In this document: positions 20,841 to 32,478 of the stretch, piece by piece
Layout: each line of letters starts with the position of its first letter
Numbering within the stretch: position 1 is the stretch's first letter
NCBI GenBank assembly: GCA_008973525.1
Contig: WACJ01000082.1
Coordinates: forward strand, 124,001-188,000
Reading direction: 5' to 3'
DNA: 64,000 bases
Origin: Stenopsyche tienmushanensis
Taxonomy: Eukaryota; Arthropoda; Insecta; Trichoptera; Stenopsychidae
Program-made: the position numbers and the translations under genes
The notes under the pieces: generated by a model
Seen by the model: only the letters and a program-made list of their open reading frames with translations
Database searches by the model: none
What the model was told of the DNA's origin: nothing

Positions 20841-22640
20841 ATGGCAGATAAACGCCAGGCGGATTCGGTCAAATTCCGCAAAAGAGCGCGCAAAGCCATA
20901 ACTCTCGATGTCAAACTGGAAGTTTTGCGCAGATTTGATGCCGGCGAAAGACTCAGCCAAATATCCAATGCTCTCAAATTGGCCAACTCTACTTTGGGGA
21001 CGATACGCGAAAACAAAGATAAGATAATCGCTTGCGCTAGGGCGTCCACCCCAGCTAGCGCCTGCAAATTATATTTCCACAGGGGTGAACTAATGGAAAA
21101 CATGGAGCGAATGCTGACTGAATGGATATTGGAGCAGACGGAAAACAATTCACCGGTTACAGCGACGGCGATCCAAGAAAAAGCCCGAGAGATATACGTA
21201 GAACTGCACCAGAAAAGCGGCGATGCAGAAATGAAGCCTTTCGCAGCTAGCAAGGGATGGCTCACCAGATTCAAAAGAAGACACGTCATCTATGGAAATC
21301 CTAAAGCTGAAAGCAACGCCAGTTTTTTCTCTAAAAGCCTCAATTACTTCCGAGACCAATCGAAAGCGAACGAGGAAGATACGCTGACCGAAGACGAAAA
21401 TAGTCCCGCATTTGAAATAGACGATGTCCCCAAATATTCCAGCGAACTCAAGCGAATCATAGAAGAAGGCGGTTACACTTCGCAACAAGTCTTCAGCGTC
21501 AAAGAAACCGGCCTATATTGGAAAAGGATGCCCAAGAAGACGTTCATATCGAAAGAAGAAAAGAAGATGACCACGTTCAAGCCGTCGAAGAACCGTCTCA
21601 CAGTCCTGCTCGGAGGAAATGCAGCCGGCGATTTCAAAATCAAACCATTGCTCATATATCATTCGGAAAATCCCAAAGAATTGAAAGGCTTCTCCAAACC
21701 CAATTTACCAGTAATATGGCGCTCGAACGATAAAAGCAGCATGACACCGGACATCTTCCAAGAATGGTTCACAGTCTTCTTCTGTCCGGCCGTCGAGCGA
21801 TATTGCACTAAGCACAAAATACCAAACAAAGCTCTTCTCGTCCTGGACAATTCGAGCTGTCGTCCGATTAATTTAAACGACATATCCGACAGCATAAGAA
21901 TCGAATACATACCCGAAGATAATGAATCCCTAGAGCCGATGAATCTCGGAATTATCAATACTTTCAAAGCGAACTATCTCAGAAGAATATTTCAACAGTT
22001 GAAGAACACCTTCGATAGATTGGATAAAACGACGATAAAAGACTTCTGGAAGAACTATTGCATCATGGACGCTATAGACAACATAACGGAAGCTTGGGAG
22101 AACGTAAACGCGTTGGTTATGAACGGAGCCTGGTCAAATTTATGGCCGGATTGTCTTCAGCGCGTTGCCAATCATTGCCGCCCGGAAGCCGTCGAGCACA
22201 TCTTGCAAGAAGTTGTAGTAATAGCGCACAGCATCGGCTTTGAAAACATCGGCCAGTCTGATTTGGTGGATTTGCTCGATTCGCACGACGAAGACATTTC
22301 AGAAGAAGACCGATTGCTTTTGGAGCAAGAGTTGAAAGCCGCCGAATGGGAAGAAGACGACGAGCCACCGCCGCCCCGCCAATTGAGCATACCGGACATG
22401 GCAAAGGCGTTCGCTCTCATAGAAGAAGGCCTGCAGATGTTCGTCGACAACGATCCCAGCCGGGAACGCAGCCTCAGAGCGCTGAGGGGAGTGAACGAAA
22501 GAATAAAATGTTACAAGGAACTATACAAAGAAAAGTTGCGACGATCCAAACAAGCGACGGATATCAGCTACCTACACAAAGAACCGTCGCTCGAGGACAT
22601 CAAACTGGAAAACGATCCATTGAGCGACATGGACACATGA
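20841..22640 (+). CDS. CENP-B/Tigger-type protein, probably a domesticated transposase
   Basis: Intronless, 599 residues. The ATG at 20841 is the first in frame; the frame extends only three codons upstream from a TTG. Seen: an N-terminal Pipsqueak/CENP-B type helix-turn-helix (about 10-65, KRARKAITLDVKLEVLRRFD), a second CENPB-type helix-turn-helix (about 75-150, ending GWLTRFKRRH), and a DDE-1 core (about 200-385) including NRLTVLLGGNAAGDFKIKPL. Family members carry D-D-D at DETGL, LDNAP and PMDQG. Here these read KETGL (Lys221), LDNSS (Asp336 kept) and PMNLG (Asn368), so strand cleavage should be lost. The C-terminus is acidic (about 480-510) with a Pro run. A frame this long without stops, with dead catalysis, implies selection for DNA binding. 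No terminal inverted repeats were seen at its edges. Poly(A) signal at 22770. Function is unknown; CENP-B, jerky and TIGD proteins are precedents. Confidence 0.9.
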   Translation: MADKRQADSVKFRKRARKAITLDVKLEVLRRFDAGERLSQISNALKLANSTLGTIRENKDKIIACARASTPASACKLYFHRGELMENMERMLTEWILEQTENNSPVTATAIQEKAREIYVELHQKSGDAEMKPFAASKGWLTRFKRRHVIYGNPKAESNASFFSKSLNYFRDQSKANEEDTLTEDENSPAFEIDDVPKYSSELKRIIEEGGYTSQQVFSVKETGLYWKRMPKKTFISKEEKKMTTFKPSKNRLTVLLGGNAAGDFKIKPLLIYHSENPKELKGFSKPNLPVIWRSNDKSSMTPDIFQEWFTVFFCPAVERYCTKHKIPNKALLVLDNSSCRPINLNDISDSIRIEYIPEDNESLEPMNLGIINTFKANYLRRIFQQLKNTFDRLDKTTIKDFWKNYCIMDAIDNITEAWENVNALVMNGAWSNLWPDCLQRVANHCRPEAVEHILQEVVVIAHSIGFENIGQSDLVDLLDSHDEDISEEDRLLLEQELKAAEWEEDDEPPPPRQLSIPDMAKAFALIEEGLQMFVDNDPSRERSLRALRGVNERIKCYKELYKEKLRRSKQATDISYLHKEPSLEDIKLENDPLSDMDT

Positions 22641-22662
22641 TCTTATCAAAAAAGTTATACCA

Positions 22663-22687
22663 TAGGGGAGATATTAAATCTCCCCTA
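22663..22687 (+). other. Stem-loop in the 3'UTR of the CENP-B-like gene
   Basis: TAGGGGAGAT and ATCTCCCCTA form a perfect 10-bp stem with ATTAA loop, 22 bases after the stop codon. It does not match the histone 3' stem-loop sequence. Purpose unknown. Confidence 0.6.
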
Positions 22688-22769
22688 AAAATAGCTCCAA
22701 TCCACGTCTATAAAACGCCATGATAAAATATTTCATAAACCGGTTACCATTTTTGTAAATATTAATTAC

Positions 22770-22775
22770 AATAAA
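22770..22775 (+). terminator. Candidate poly(A) signal
   Basis: AATAAA 130 bases past the stop codon of the CENP-B-like gene, followed by a T-rich stretch (GTATTTATTATTATTACAAA). It fits a compact single-exon transcript. Confidence 0.5.
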
Positions 22776-24630
22776 TGTATTTATTATTATTACAAATCCC
22801 GTATATTTTTTTTGCAAACATTTTACGCAAGAACAAAAGATGAATGCAAACATCTCCCTGACAATAGTTTAGATTCGATCCATTTATAATATGTTTTTCA
22901 AATGGGTTCAAATATTCGCTAAAATAAACTATTTTTTCTATTCAAACACAGATGTCCGAATAGCGAAAATATTTTTTATCAAGTCTGATGCATATTCCGT
23001 TACTCGACTTATTCAAATGTTTCGGCCGATAAAAGCTTCGATCGCTACAGAATAAACCTACGTTATACGGAATATCTATTAAATATTCCTGGGGGATTAA
23101 ATCTCATATATTCAATCGAATTGATTGATATTTACGGCGTATAAATAAAATTAGGAATGTCATATAAATTACAATGAAGATTTATGAAAAGCTTTTCCTT
23201 GAGCCTCATATCATCGGGACGCCGCCGCGCATGGAATTCCCCTCCGTAGAAAATGTATCCTCCGCTAAGTCTCTAAACGGGGGGTCTTTTCATAATTGTG
23301 TTGGAGGAAACTGTGAAAATTCTAAAATATCGACTTAAAAAATTATTCCAAAGGTGTTTTTATTTTTAGCAAACACTTGTTGATTTTATGCGCATTTCCG
23401 GCGCAAAGCGATCGAATCAAAGGCAATATATTATTTTATATTGTTGTCGATTTTTTAAAGCTGTGATATTGTCGAGCAGGCTTTCAAATGTGCATTCTGA
23501 TGATTCAATTGGATGTTATTGCAAATTACGGCTCGACTAGTGAGTGCCGGTTTGCTCCACTTGTATCCGTCGCAATTAAAGCATATAGAGCACGCAGGCC
23601 TTTGAACCTTGCATTTTTTTATAAACGATTCCCGTAGTGCAGTGTAAACATGTAGGGGTGGTTGTTTGCTCTCTGAGTCACTTGCATATGCATATGTCGA
23701 TAAGCGCATGCAACGCACTCACGCACACATGCATCACTAATTATGCACATTTTATACCAAACATACTGTTTGCCCAGGTGTTTCCCTTTTTTACGACACT
23801 TTTTACCGGTCTGCAGATCGATTTTAACATTTTTACCCGCAACGTAACGACGCATGCAATGTCATTCGGCTATACTGCAATATGGTGCATGAGAAATTAT
23901 TTAACACAAAGACCTTGTTCCGTATTTAAAAAAAAATGCGGCTCAATTTGCGCTTCCAAAATGTTCCCAGGTGACGTCATTGGGCATCTGTACTGTGTTT
24001 ATATATATTGACCGAAAATAAGTTGGCAGCACTACATTGCAGCGGAACGATTTAAGTTGTCGACACTGCTCCGTCCGATCCGAGTTTGACAGATCGATAC
24101 GTTTGAATATTTATAGGTTAAAAACGCCATGAATCGAAACGCTGTAATAGCGCATACACATTGTGTCGCTTAGAAACAATAAAAAAAATGCACGGCCTAG
24201 GATATGACGGAGCATGAAAGTGCGATTCGAGGTCGGCGTCGAGAAGCCATGACGAAACGTCAAAACTTGTCCTTCGCTTTGGACTGCCGCCGAGACTGCC
24301 CTTAACAACTTTTGCATCGACCATAAACAAATCGACACATTTTTTAAAAAAAGTTTTAAAACGTCAAATAAATTACTGTCGCGATACAAAAAAAAACTAG
24401 GTTATAGAAAGGAGACTCAACGCTTATTTAATCCCGTAAAAAGATCGTGACAAATTTGTCGCCAGCAGATATCCGAATTTAAGCATTTGTTACTAAACAA
24501 ACGATCTTACAAATATCATATTAATGCCAAACGTGTCTAGGCGTATGCATTAATAATTTTATGAATACAATGCATTTTCAACATTTAAAAATAAGACAAA
24601 GCAGAAAAAAACATATTTTCTGAGACTCAA
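22776..24630. other. Intergenic stretch without a recognised gene
   Basis: A 124-codon frame at 23637-24011 and its antisense counterparts have no family I know. TGACGTCA (23972-23979) lies about 20 bases before a TATATATA run (from 24000), a CRE-plus-TATA look that could be chance. Everything else is AT-rich. Confidence 0.35.
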
Positions 24631-24634
24631 AGCC

Positions 24635-24892
24635 CGCTCAATCAGTCTTCTTCGGACAACTTTGTTTTGTTCTGTAAATATGTTCAGCTATGGTGTCCGA
24701 TCACGAGGCGCTCATTCGTCATATCAGCGATCCGAAAAGCGGACCGATTGGACACACAGATCTTGTAGCCACTTCGTCCTCTTTTTGGGCTTTTTGCGAC
24801 ATTTTCTATGATCTGTACGATCATGTAAGCTCCCTGAAAAGCGAATTTACTTAGATGGCTCGCACCAAATCAAGTCGCGAGCGATATTTATC
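24635..24892 (+). repeat. Hairpin module of the hAT-like repeat
   Basis: Starts at CCCGCTCAATCAGTCTTCTT. The hairpin (GATCCGAAAAGCGGACCG) is near 24729. It ends with the CACCAAATCAAGTCGCGAGC block, after which mariner sequence starts. Confidence 0.75.
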
Positions 24893-25060
24893 TATTTTCA
24901 TACAACGCCAAACAATCGATTGAAACATCATCACGACGCTGTTTTTGTTCCATTGTGAGTAAGCGCGGTACCTATCTTGTGCACAGCTTTCTCATGTACA
25001 AATTTTCAGTCAATATAGGATGTACAACATTTTTTGAAAAGTGTTTTGGGAATATCTTAA
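24893..25060 (-). pseudogene. Mariner transposase remnant
   Basis: Minus-strand reading includes the mariner stretch corresponding to MRKLCARW-PRLLT (here spoilt by stops) and the HTH end. It matches by eye 47165-47545 and 50385-50805, and each of those also sits directly after a hairpin module. Confidence 0.6.
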
Positions 25061-25309
25061 AATATACATTCTAATAATAATATATCGCATTTATAATAGT
25101 TTCATTTAACTATTTTTAATTGGAGGGAGGGTCACAAGTTTGATACTTGCCACGGGCGCTTCAAACCCTCATTGCGGTTCTGCTAGTAATTTAGATAATA
25201 ACGTTTATTTCATTGTTATAAATGTTTTAAATTTTAAAGGACTCTCATTTCCAATAAAGAACAGTTGTATCAATTTAAAATGAAAAATGGGTCAAAAAAA
25301 GATGGCGGA

Positions 25310-25634
25310 GTAGCCAAAAGGTGTTAATATCCAACTGGTCCGCTTTTCGGACCGCTGATCAGACGCCATTCCCAAACATAACTACAGAACGATTACGAAC
25401 TCTCATTACAAAACGAAGTTGTCCGAAGAAGACTTTTCGGGTAGGTTGTTTATATTTTTGCAAATATTATTGTCTTTATTTTGTTTAAGTAATAACAAAA
25501 AGAGAGGGATAAGACGATAGAGTGGTCAAATAAAATAAAAGACATTTGCAACTCTCGACTAGGTCGGTATTCTGCATTTTGCGCCCCAAGCCCAATTGCG
25601 CCCTTGGCGAGCGCCTGCTTTTGTTGCGGCCCTG
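25310..25634 (-). repeat. hAT-like repeat copy, internally deleted
   Basis: Hairpin near 25338 (TGGTCCGCTTTTCGGACCG), spacer, GC-rich module at 25550-25615, ending TTGCGGCCCTG at 25634. Confidence 0.8.
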
Positions 25635-26167
25635 CTTGATCATTTGCTTGATTCTTGTTTTCTGACACATTCCAGCAGTTAATGTGCATATCTTACAGCT
25701 CTTATGTCAATCTGTATATTTACTTTGCTGCTGTACGTTCTTGTCTCCTTTCAGCCTGTTTTAGAAAGAGGACATCGTCGGAAATTCTTCGATAGACGAC
25801 TGGATAAACTGGTTCGAAATACGATTCGTTGGAAATATCGAAAAAAGTCGAAGCCACTCCCCTTGCTTCGATAGCAAACAGCACTTGTAGAAGTCTGGAG
25901 TGGTTAGGACTAACGGAAACAGCTGCGCTCGCGCATCACAAGTGGCCGCAGAACAATATCGCATATCAAATACACACATGGACTTCCTGTCACGTGAGAA
26001 CTTAGCATATTCGTCATGAACTCGGACATTCTTCTATTTGCTTCGCATTTCAACAGCATCGTTGTTCATCAAGATAGGACTCATATCCTGCGTTGGAGCC
26101 CCATTGTAACGTCGATTATTTCACGTGCCGGCATTCGTACCCTTTGTCGGTTTGTACCGTTGAACAA
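25635..26167. other. Intergenic stretch without a recognised gene
   Basis: I see short frames on both strands but no family or repeat I can name. Confidence 0.35.
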
Positions 26168-26170
26168 TGA

Positions 26171-26370
26171 GGCCTGATCCACACTATGGTGCCGGTAACG
26201 GTTCGATCTCGCTCTCGGTCTCGGTCCGGTCAAATATTCTCATACAAAAAACGGGATTGGAACGATCCGATAGTGTGAATACTCTGATTGTTTCTTGTGT
26301 AAGAATATTTGATCGGACCGAGACCGGAGCGAGATCGAACCGTTACCGGCACCATAGTGTGGATCAGGCC
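26171..26370. mobile_element. PIF/Harbinger-like MITE, 200 bp
   Basis: GGCCTGATCCACACTATGGT at 26171 is matched exactly in inverse at 26370. The arms extend to about 70 bases with only about two differences by eye. TGA flanks both sides (26168-26170 and 26371-26373). A 3-base duplication and CACAC/GGTGCCGG-rich ends suggest PIF/Harbinger, although that group usually duplicates TWA. It has no coding capacity, and the near-identical arms imply recent activity. Confidence 0.7.
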
Positions 26371-26373
26371 TGA

Positions 26374-27168
26374 TTATTTCCAATTCCAGCGTTCGCTTTG
26401 CCACAAATCGCCAGAAAAGAGTGGCCCATTCAAAAATTGATATGGAGGTCTGATTAATCCATTTCCGGCCGTGAACTTAAACTAGCAAAATCGATGCTAT
26501 CGTCTCTGACCTTGGTTATGCAACTACTTGGGTCACTATTTGAGTTTCCAAATGTAACGATTCTAAAATCGTGACCCGTATGGCTCCAATATTATGACGA
26601 TGCGATTATTTAGCTGTCTTCGAACCACCTGTTGCTCAACATTTCTATCACGACGCGTCTCAAAAACAACACGAATGCTCTATGCTTGGAAAAAATATCT
26701 TTTCGGAGGACACTTTCTTGGAATCCTTCGTTTGTTTTGCAACATTTCATGCGTGTACATTCACTTTTGCGTGTGTATGTCGTCGAGGCGCACGTGTATG
26801 ATAAGATCGGTCAAGGATGTGTGGATGTACATAGAATTTACATGACATCATGTATTGCGAGCCATGGTATGCAAATACTGGTCATTCAGGGTATTCTGTA
26901 TGAGTATGCATGCTTAGCTTAACACATTTCCGTTTCTGAGTGAGAAAGTCCAACATTAACGGAGCTAACGATATATTAGGCTGTATCATATCAAGTTGCC
27001 GAAGTTTAGTCAGTTAGAGCAATGGTTGCAAAGGGGGGTACACCAAACAGTTCACGATCACTTGCGAGACTTCTTTGCAACATTAAATCATTTATTTGTT
27101 ACAAATAGCATTTAATGGAAGATCTGTGTAAGTGTAACCAGTGACGGAAGAAATAAAGTATTAAATAT
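26374..27168. other. Intergenic stretch without a recognised gene
   Basis: Two overlapping frames (26594-26845 and 26632-26922) carry no motif I know. Nothing else is seen. Confidence 0.35.
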
Positions 27169-27372
27169 CAGGGTCGTAACAAGGGGATGGCAAAGCAGGC
27201 GCCAGCCACGGGCGTAACTGGACGTGGGGCGCAAAACGTAGAACACCGACCCAGTTGAGAGTTGCACCTGATTTTTATTTTACCTGGTCATTCTAACGGA
27301 TTCTAACGATCGCGAGGTGCTCATTTGTCATATCAGCGATCCGAGAAGCGGACCGATTGAACACACAAGATC
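27169..27372 (+). repeat. hAT-like repeat copy, internally deleted
   Basis: Starts CAGGGTCGTAAC, GC-rich module, then directly the hairpin (GATCCGAGAAGCGGACCG) near 27338. The middle about 250 bases are missing. Confidence 0.8.
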
Positions 27373-27744
27373 CTTGAATAACAGAATATTTTTGATAATA
27401 TACAACGAAATATCCTGTACCACATACAAGTTCGATGATTATCGAAGGAAAGTGCTAAACAGAATTGATGAACTCGAAGATGAGCTTTGAAAGGATGACA
27501 TTTTAGCAATGACTGAGAAAATGAATGCATTTGGAAACGGATTTTTTATAAATGTTTCCATCATTGTGTGATCCTGCTTCTGAAAATGATTTCTGTAACC
27601 AATTTACAGATCTTCCCAGCATTAAAACTGGGTTTCAATGGGTCATAAACATAGCCATAACGAAAGTATGAAGCGACTATTCTATACAACGATTCTAGAC
27701 TAGTTTGCGACCTCATTTGGCGCGAGTCACCCATGTAAGTTAAA
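27373..27744. other. Short spacer between repeat copies
   Basis: I recognise nothing here, apart from a final CCTCATTTGGCGCGAGTCAC block (27711-27730) that belongs to the distal part of the hAT-like repeat in inverse orientation. Confidence 0.35.
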
Positions 27745-28365
27745 AGGGCCGTAACTAAGGGGTGGCAAAGCAGGCGCCTGCCACGGGCGCAATTGGGCTT
27801 GGGGCGCAAAACGCAGAATACCGACCGCTCGAGAGTTGCACATGGTTTTTATTTTACTTCACCATTCTACATTTCATGACACAACAACATAAACCCGCAA
27901 TAAAATAAAGACAATATTTTCGATCGATTGTAAAATTTAAAAAACCTACCCGATCAGTCTTCTTCGGATAGCTTCGTTTTGTAATTCATATATCGTTTTG
28001 TTTGCATTTTCGGGTATGGCGTTCGATCGCGAGGCGTTCATTCCTCATGTCAACGGTCCGAAAAATGGACCGGTTGGACCCACAGACCAACACCGTCCTT
28101 TTTTAGGGCTTTTTGCGGCATTTTAGGGGATAAATGCGTATCCGGGGCCATTTTGTGAATTTTCTTCACCATTTCTGGGGTGGTTACCTCATTTCGGATC
28201 GCTGGCATGACGAATGAGCGACGAATTTCGTGTGAAGATCAAACGATCAAATAAAATAAAATCCATGTGCAACTTTCAATCCGTTCGGTATTCGGTATTT
28301 GCGCCCCAAGCTCATTTGCGCCCGTGGCGAGCGCCTGCTTTACCATCCCCTTATTACGGTTTGCT
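27745..28365. repeat. Inverted pair of hAT-like repeats around a mariner fragment
   Basis: Plus-oriented left half: AGGGCCGTAACT, GC-rich module, hairpin near 28051. A short piece of mariner N-terminus on the minus strand follows (about 28145-28190, GGTGGTTACCTCATTT). Then a reverse half hairpin and reverse GC-rich module end TTATTACGG. Confidence 0.7.
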
Positions 28366-30404
28366 ATTTTTTGCGTTAACATAAAATATCTGGATAATTG
28401 CTAAATGCAAATGAAGCTCCAGAACACCACCCATGTCGTCATTAAACAAAAAATATATATTTCCTAATGAAATTCATTGAGTTGCGACATCTTACCACAT
28501 CCTCCTATTCATCCTTTATTAATAGACCAACTAATTTTCCCTATTTAGAATGACATTTAAAAAAATCCAAAAAATATATTTATACACTGTTCTGCTGCAA
28601 ATTTGCAAAAATGTTGCATACATAAACACTGAACGACGAACACAAACTCATCCCAAATTTGTCCATTTTTATAATACAGACTTTTAAGTATGGGATTATC
28701 ATTGAATTATGTCCGTATGATGGCTTAAGGATGACCAATAAGGAAGATGTTTATTTGACTTCTTTCTTGCACATCTCCTGTTTGAAGAACCAACCATTCA
28801 AGTTTTTCATTTTTGCTCTTCAAAGTCTCTTGTGCTCATCCATCAGATCTTGGACTTTTAAAGTCTTGTATATTCGTTTGTATCTTCTTGTTTGAATGGC
28901 CTCAATTTCGCGAAGCTCAACAAACATCATTTGTTTTGTTTGAATTGAAACATGAACCTATTTGCAAATACACTTCGCTCTGTTTCCTATCTCATCTGCA
29001 TCTTTAGACGTTATAAAGATAATTTGTGCAAACAGCAATTGCGAGCTTTAGTTGTAATCCATAATACTATTCAAGATAAGGGACTGGAAACCCACGTTAT
29101 AACCATTGGTATTTATTGACCTCCAATATAAGTTGAATTGCTTTGCTAGAAAAAACAAAATGCGCGTGTTATTCTACGTGGTTTACAAGAAGAGATTCAA
29201 ATTTGAATGTTTGACAGTCTTTTTCTAGTGTTGAAGAAAGACATTCAAGATAAAAATGTTGCTGGCCTTTATTTGTGCCATTTCTTCCTCGTCTTCTGTT
29301 GGTTAAGTTGAACATTGGTCGCTATTGAAATGTGTTGCTTTTTAGCATTGTATGGTCCTGTCCAAGCTCACAATTTTTGTATTGGACTTTGCATATCTTG
29401 CATAATTCCCGCCAAGTCACAGTCCACTACCTCCATCCGCTACCTTTTGAGTACCTCCGGAGTACTATCGAGTACGTATCATCAGGCAAGTAGCTCTCTG
29501 CGCCACATAAACTCCATTATGTAACAGAACATAGCGTGACGGTACATAGTCGCAAATAATCAATACACATATGCACCTACCATGTGTGGGTGGGTGGGTG
29601 AACGATCCAATAGCTGTTGCAATATGCAGAATCAGTTGTCCCATGACCTGCTCTGGCCCGCACTGACCAGCAGCTGCAATACGCAGCCTGGACGCACACA
29701 TGCAATGTCGTGCTGCCATGGATCTAAATTCTTTGAATTGAACCCTTTCACACAGCATGGCAATGGTCCAATGCATCAAGCTTTTGTCCATGACGAAAAG
29801 GAACGCTGTATATTTTTTTGAATTCCTGTTTCAACCGATGCTGCATGACACCATACACGATCAATATTCCATCGTGAAGCTTCAATCTCTTTTTTTCAAT
29901 TGCTATTAAATCTGCAATGCCTACTTATCGATGTAAAACTTAATAAACAATCTGGATAAATCCATATTTCTTAATTTTTTATGATTTTTGCAATAAAAAG
30001 AGCTTGTAAAAAAATTTGCGACGGGGTTCTTCCTCCACCCAAAAGGCCACCCACTTGTTTTACCATAGACATATATCTTATACTTGCTTGTAAGATGATC
30101 CACCATATTACTATTAATAGTATGAAATAAATCTCTATTTCTGTTGAAATAAAATACGACGAACTCGAGTGAAACTTTATATTGCCATTCCTCGACATAA
30201 AAAAGTACAAAAAAGGATTAAAACCACTATAGAACATCGACGACGCAATCAAATGCGTCGTTTTTGCATCAAAATGCAGCCGATCACTCTTCGTGTGCAT
30301 TCTTGAAGCTATAAAATGCATTATTTAGGAATTATTTTCACACAAACAATTACAAACACAAAGCAAAAGCATGCAAAGAAGAATAGTTTAGCAAGATTCG
30401 AAAG
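28366..30404. other. 2-kb stretch without a recognised gene
   Basis: AT-rich with scattered short frames on both strands and a GTGGGTGGGTGG run near 29586. I see no motif or splice-bounded exon. Confidence 0.4.
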
Positions 30405-30512
30405 CCGTTTTGTAATAAGAGTTCGTAATCGTTCGTAAACATGATTGCGAGGCGCTAATTCGTCATATCAGCGGTCCGAAAAGCGGACCGATTGGATACA
30501 CAGACCTTATGT
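30405..30512 (+). repeat. Hairpin module of the hAT-like repeat
   Basis: GAGGCGCTAATTCGTCATAT followed by perfect hairpin CGGTCCGAAAAGCGGACCG near 30474. No GC-rich module. Confidence 0.75.
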
Positions 30513-32324
30513 CCAAATTTTTCTCTCAACATGCGATGTACAGCATTACGACACCGTTATTTCCCACAAGAAAAACCATATTTCAGCTAGAATCGTTGAT
30601 AAATCGATAGCGTTTCTTTTATGATACTGTTAAAATTTGATCCGAATGGATGAAAGCCTTAAAACTGAGAAGATAGAGTAAGCACCAGGAAAGCAATAGG
30701 AAAAACTGCATTTTCATATGCAATATTAGCGTGAGATTTCAGCCCCATTATCAGAGTATCCACATTGATATCAAGGGACAGAACTTATCCGACACTCGAT
30801 TTTTTTTCTGTATAATTGGCAGTTTTGTACAAATATTTTCGAGCAGTTCGTATTTAATGCGGCTAAATATTTTAAATTGGCCCGAATACCATTCATCATC
30901 AGTCCGACAGTTTCTGGATAGGGCACATCAAAGATCACAAGACGTTAGTTGGACATATCACGAGCGCTCTTTGATGCTCTTCGTACGGCACCCGATCATT
31001 AAGTGTTTACCTTAACCCGAAAATAATTGAGTCCTGTCAGTTGATCCTTGTTCCCTTCACAACTATTAAACACATATCCTTTCGAATTAAATCACTGGTG
31101 CAGACTGGCAAAAAACATATAATGATACCTCGTGCGCCGCAGAGCTGGAAGGCCACATATTTATCTTAATGAAAACGAAACCTATTTTTTTACATAATAG
31201 TGTATAACGATCAAAGTATTTTTTTTTATCGAGGAGAGCAACTATCCTAAATGGATTATAAAACGCGATGCGTGAGCCACCATCTGGGAATACTTTTGGC
31301 AAATACATAAAGAAAAAGGGTATTCCCTTCGTGTTGTAAATGTCCTGGGGCCGCGACCCCTGCTTGGTCACATGCGCACTCCAGACTGATTAATGGTCGA
31401 CATCGCTTTTGGGGAATGCGATGAAACATGCATATGTGCATGCACATTACTTGTAATTAAATTTCGGCCTAGCATTTTTGAACCAGAACCTGATTAAAAT
31501 TTTCCACGCCTGTAAGTTCGGGGAAATTGATGGATTTCCACCCCAATTTGAAAAAAAAAGACTACGAAACAAATACTGATTCAGCCGATCTGCACTGGGA
31601 GGCTACGTTTGTTTAAGGCCATTCAACGTGAGGCAAATTCAATGCTTACACGTGTTTCAACTCGTTTTATATAATATATTCGCACAACAAAAAGAAACCA
31701 TTGAAATGTCGAAAACGCCATGAAAAAGCACCAGGGAATAAAATCTTAAGAAATCGCAGATCAAAGCCCATGTGACTTATGACGAAAGAAGAAACAACAA
31801 ATGGGAATGTGCGTGATAAACATCAATAGCCCCTAACAAACAATCAAAGCAGGAGAAGTACAACGTGAGTTGTTTTTCGAAAATTTATAATCGCTTGAAA
31901 ACAGTATCAAACATGTTTAGGTCCTCTACAATTCAACAGATAGAATCAAATCCATGTCGTATGTATCATACGATTCACCACGTCATACGCTCGATATTGA
32001 AGACAGCATATCCATAACATTTTCGTTGGAATTTTGACTTCCTGGAATACATAGAGTTCAGTTCCTTCTTTCTCCACAAGGATATGATGAGCAAGAAGTA
32101 TTCAGAATTACTTCTACATACGAAATGTTGTGTTACCATCCTCATGCATCTGATCCCTGCCCGCTTTCTTTCTTTTAGAGATTCATTTTTCCGTGGAAAA
32201 TCGTGGTGCATTCCATTGGCCGCCTGTTTTCGACGCGTTCCATTATAATTTGATCCATTGATTCTACTTCGCGAATATCATAAGCTGAAAGAACTTACAT
32301 GCATCGAGGAATAAGGAAGGATCA
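30513..32324. other. 1.8-kb stretch without a recognised gene
   Basis: Short frames only. ACGCTCGATATTGAAGACAG near 31987 resembles a string near 59038, so some of it may be repeat. Confidence 0.35.
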
Positions 32325-32478
32325 GATTTAATTCGCCAGATTAACCAGTTGCCGGTTGAGTGATGACGCGCAGGAGGCGGGAGTCGGGAGAAGTGGTCGG
32401 TTAACCTTGGCTGCGGAAGGACATCCTTCCCGCAGACAAATCTCTCTCGCTCGTGTTGAATAAATTTTGTATTCATTA
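32325..32478 (+). repeat. LTR-like fragment
   Basis: Shares TTTAATTCGCCAGATTAAC, GTGACGCGCAGGAGGCGGGA, GGACATCCTTCCCGCAGACA and TCTCGCTCGTGTTGAATAAA with 49787-50120. An inverted copy lies 500 bases further on. Confidence 0.55.

Noticed and set aside
20822..21289. 155-codon minus frame and other frames over the CENP-B-like gene
   Set aside because: Shadows of the real plus-strand frame; no domain.
27561..27809. Frames such as 27561-27809, 25450-25689 and 13318-13554 that share [16 protein letters not shown] or [19 protein letters not shown] peptides
   Set aside because: These peptides are translations of the GC-rich repeat module in either direction; their similarity reflects the repeat, not a protein family.
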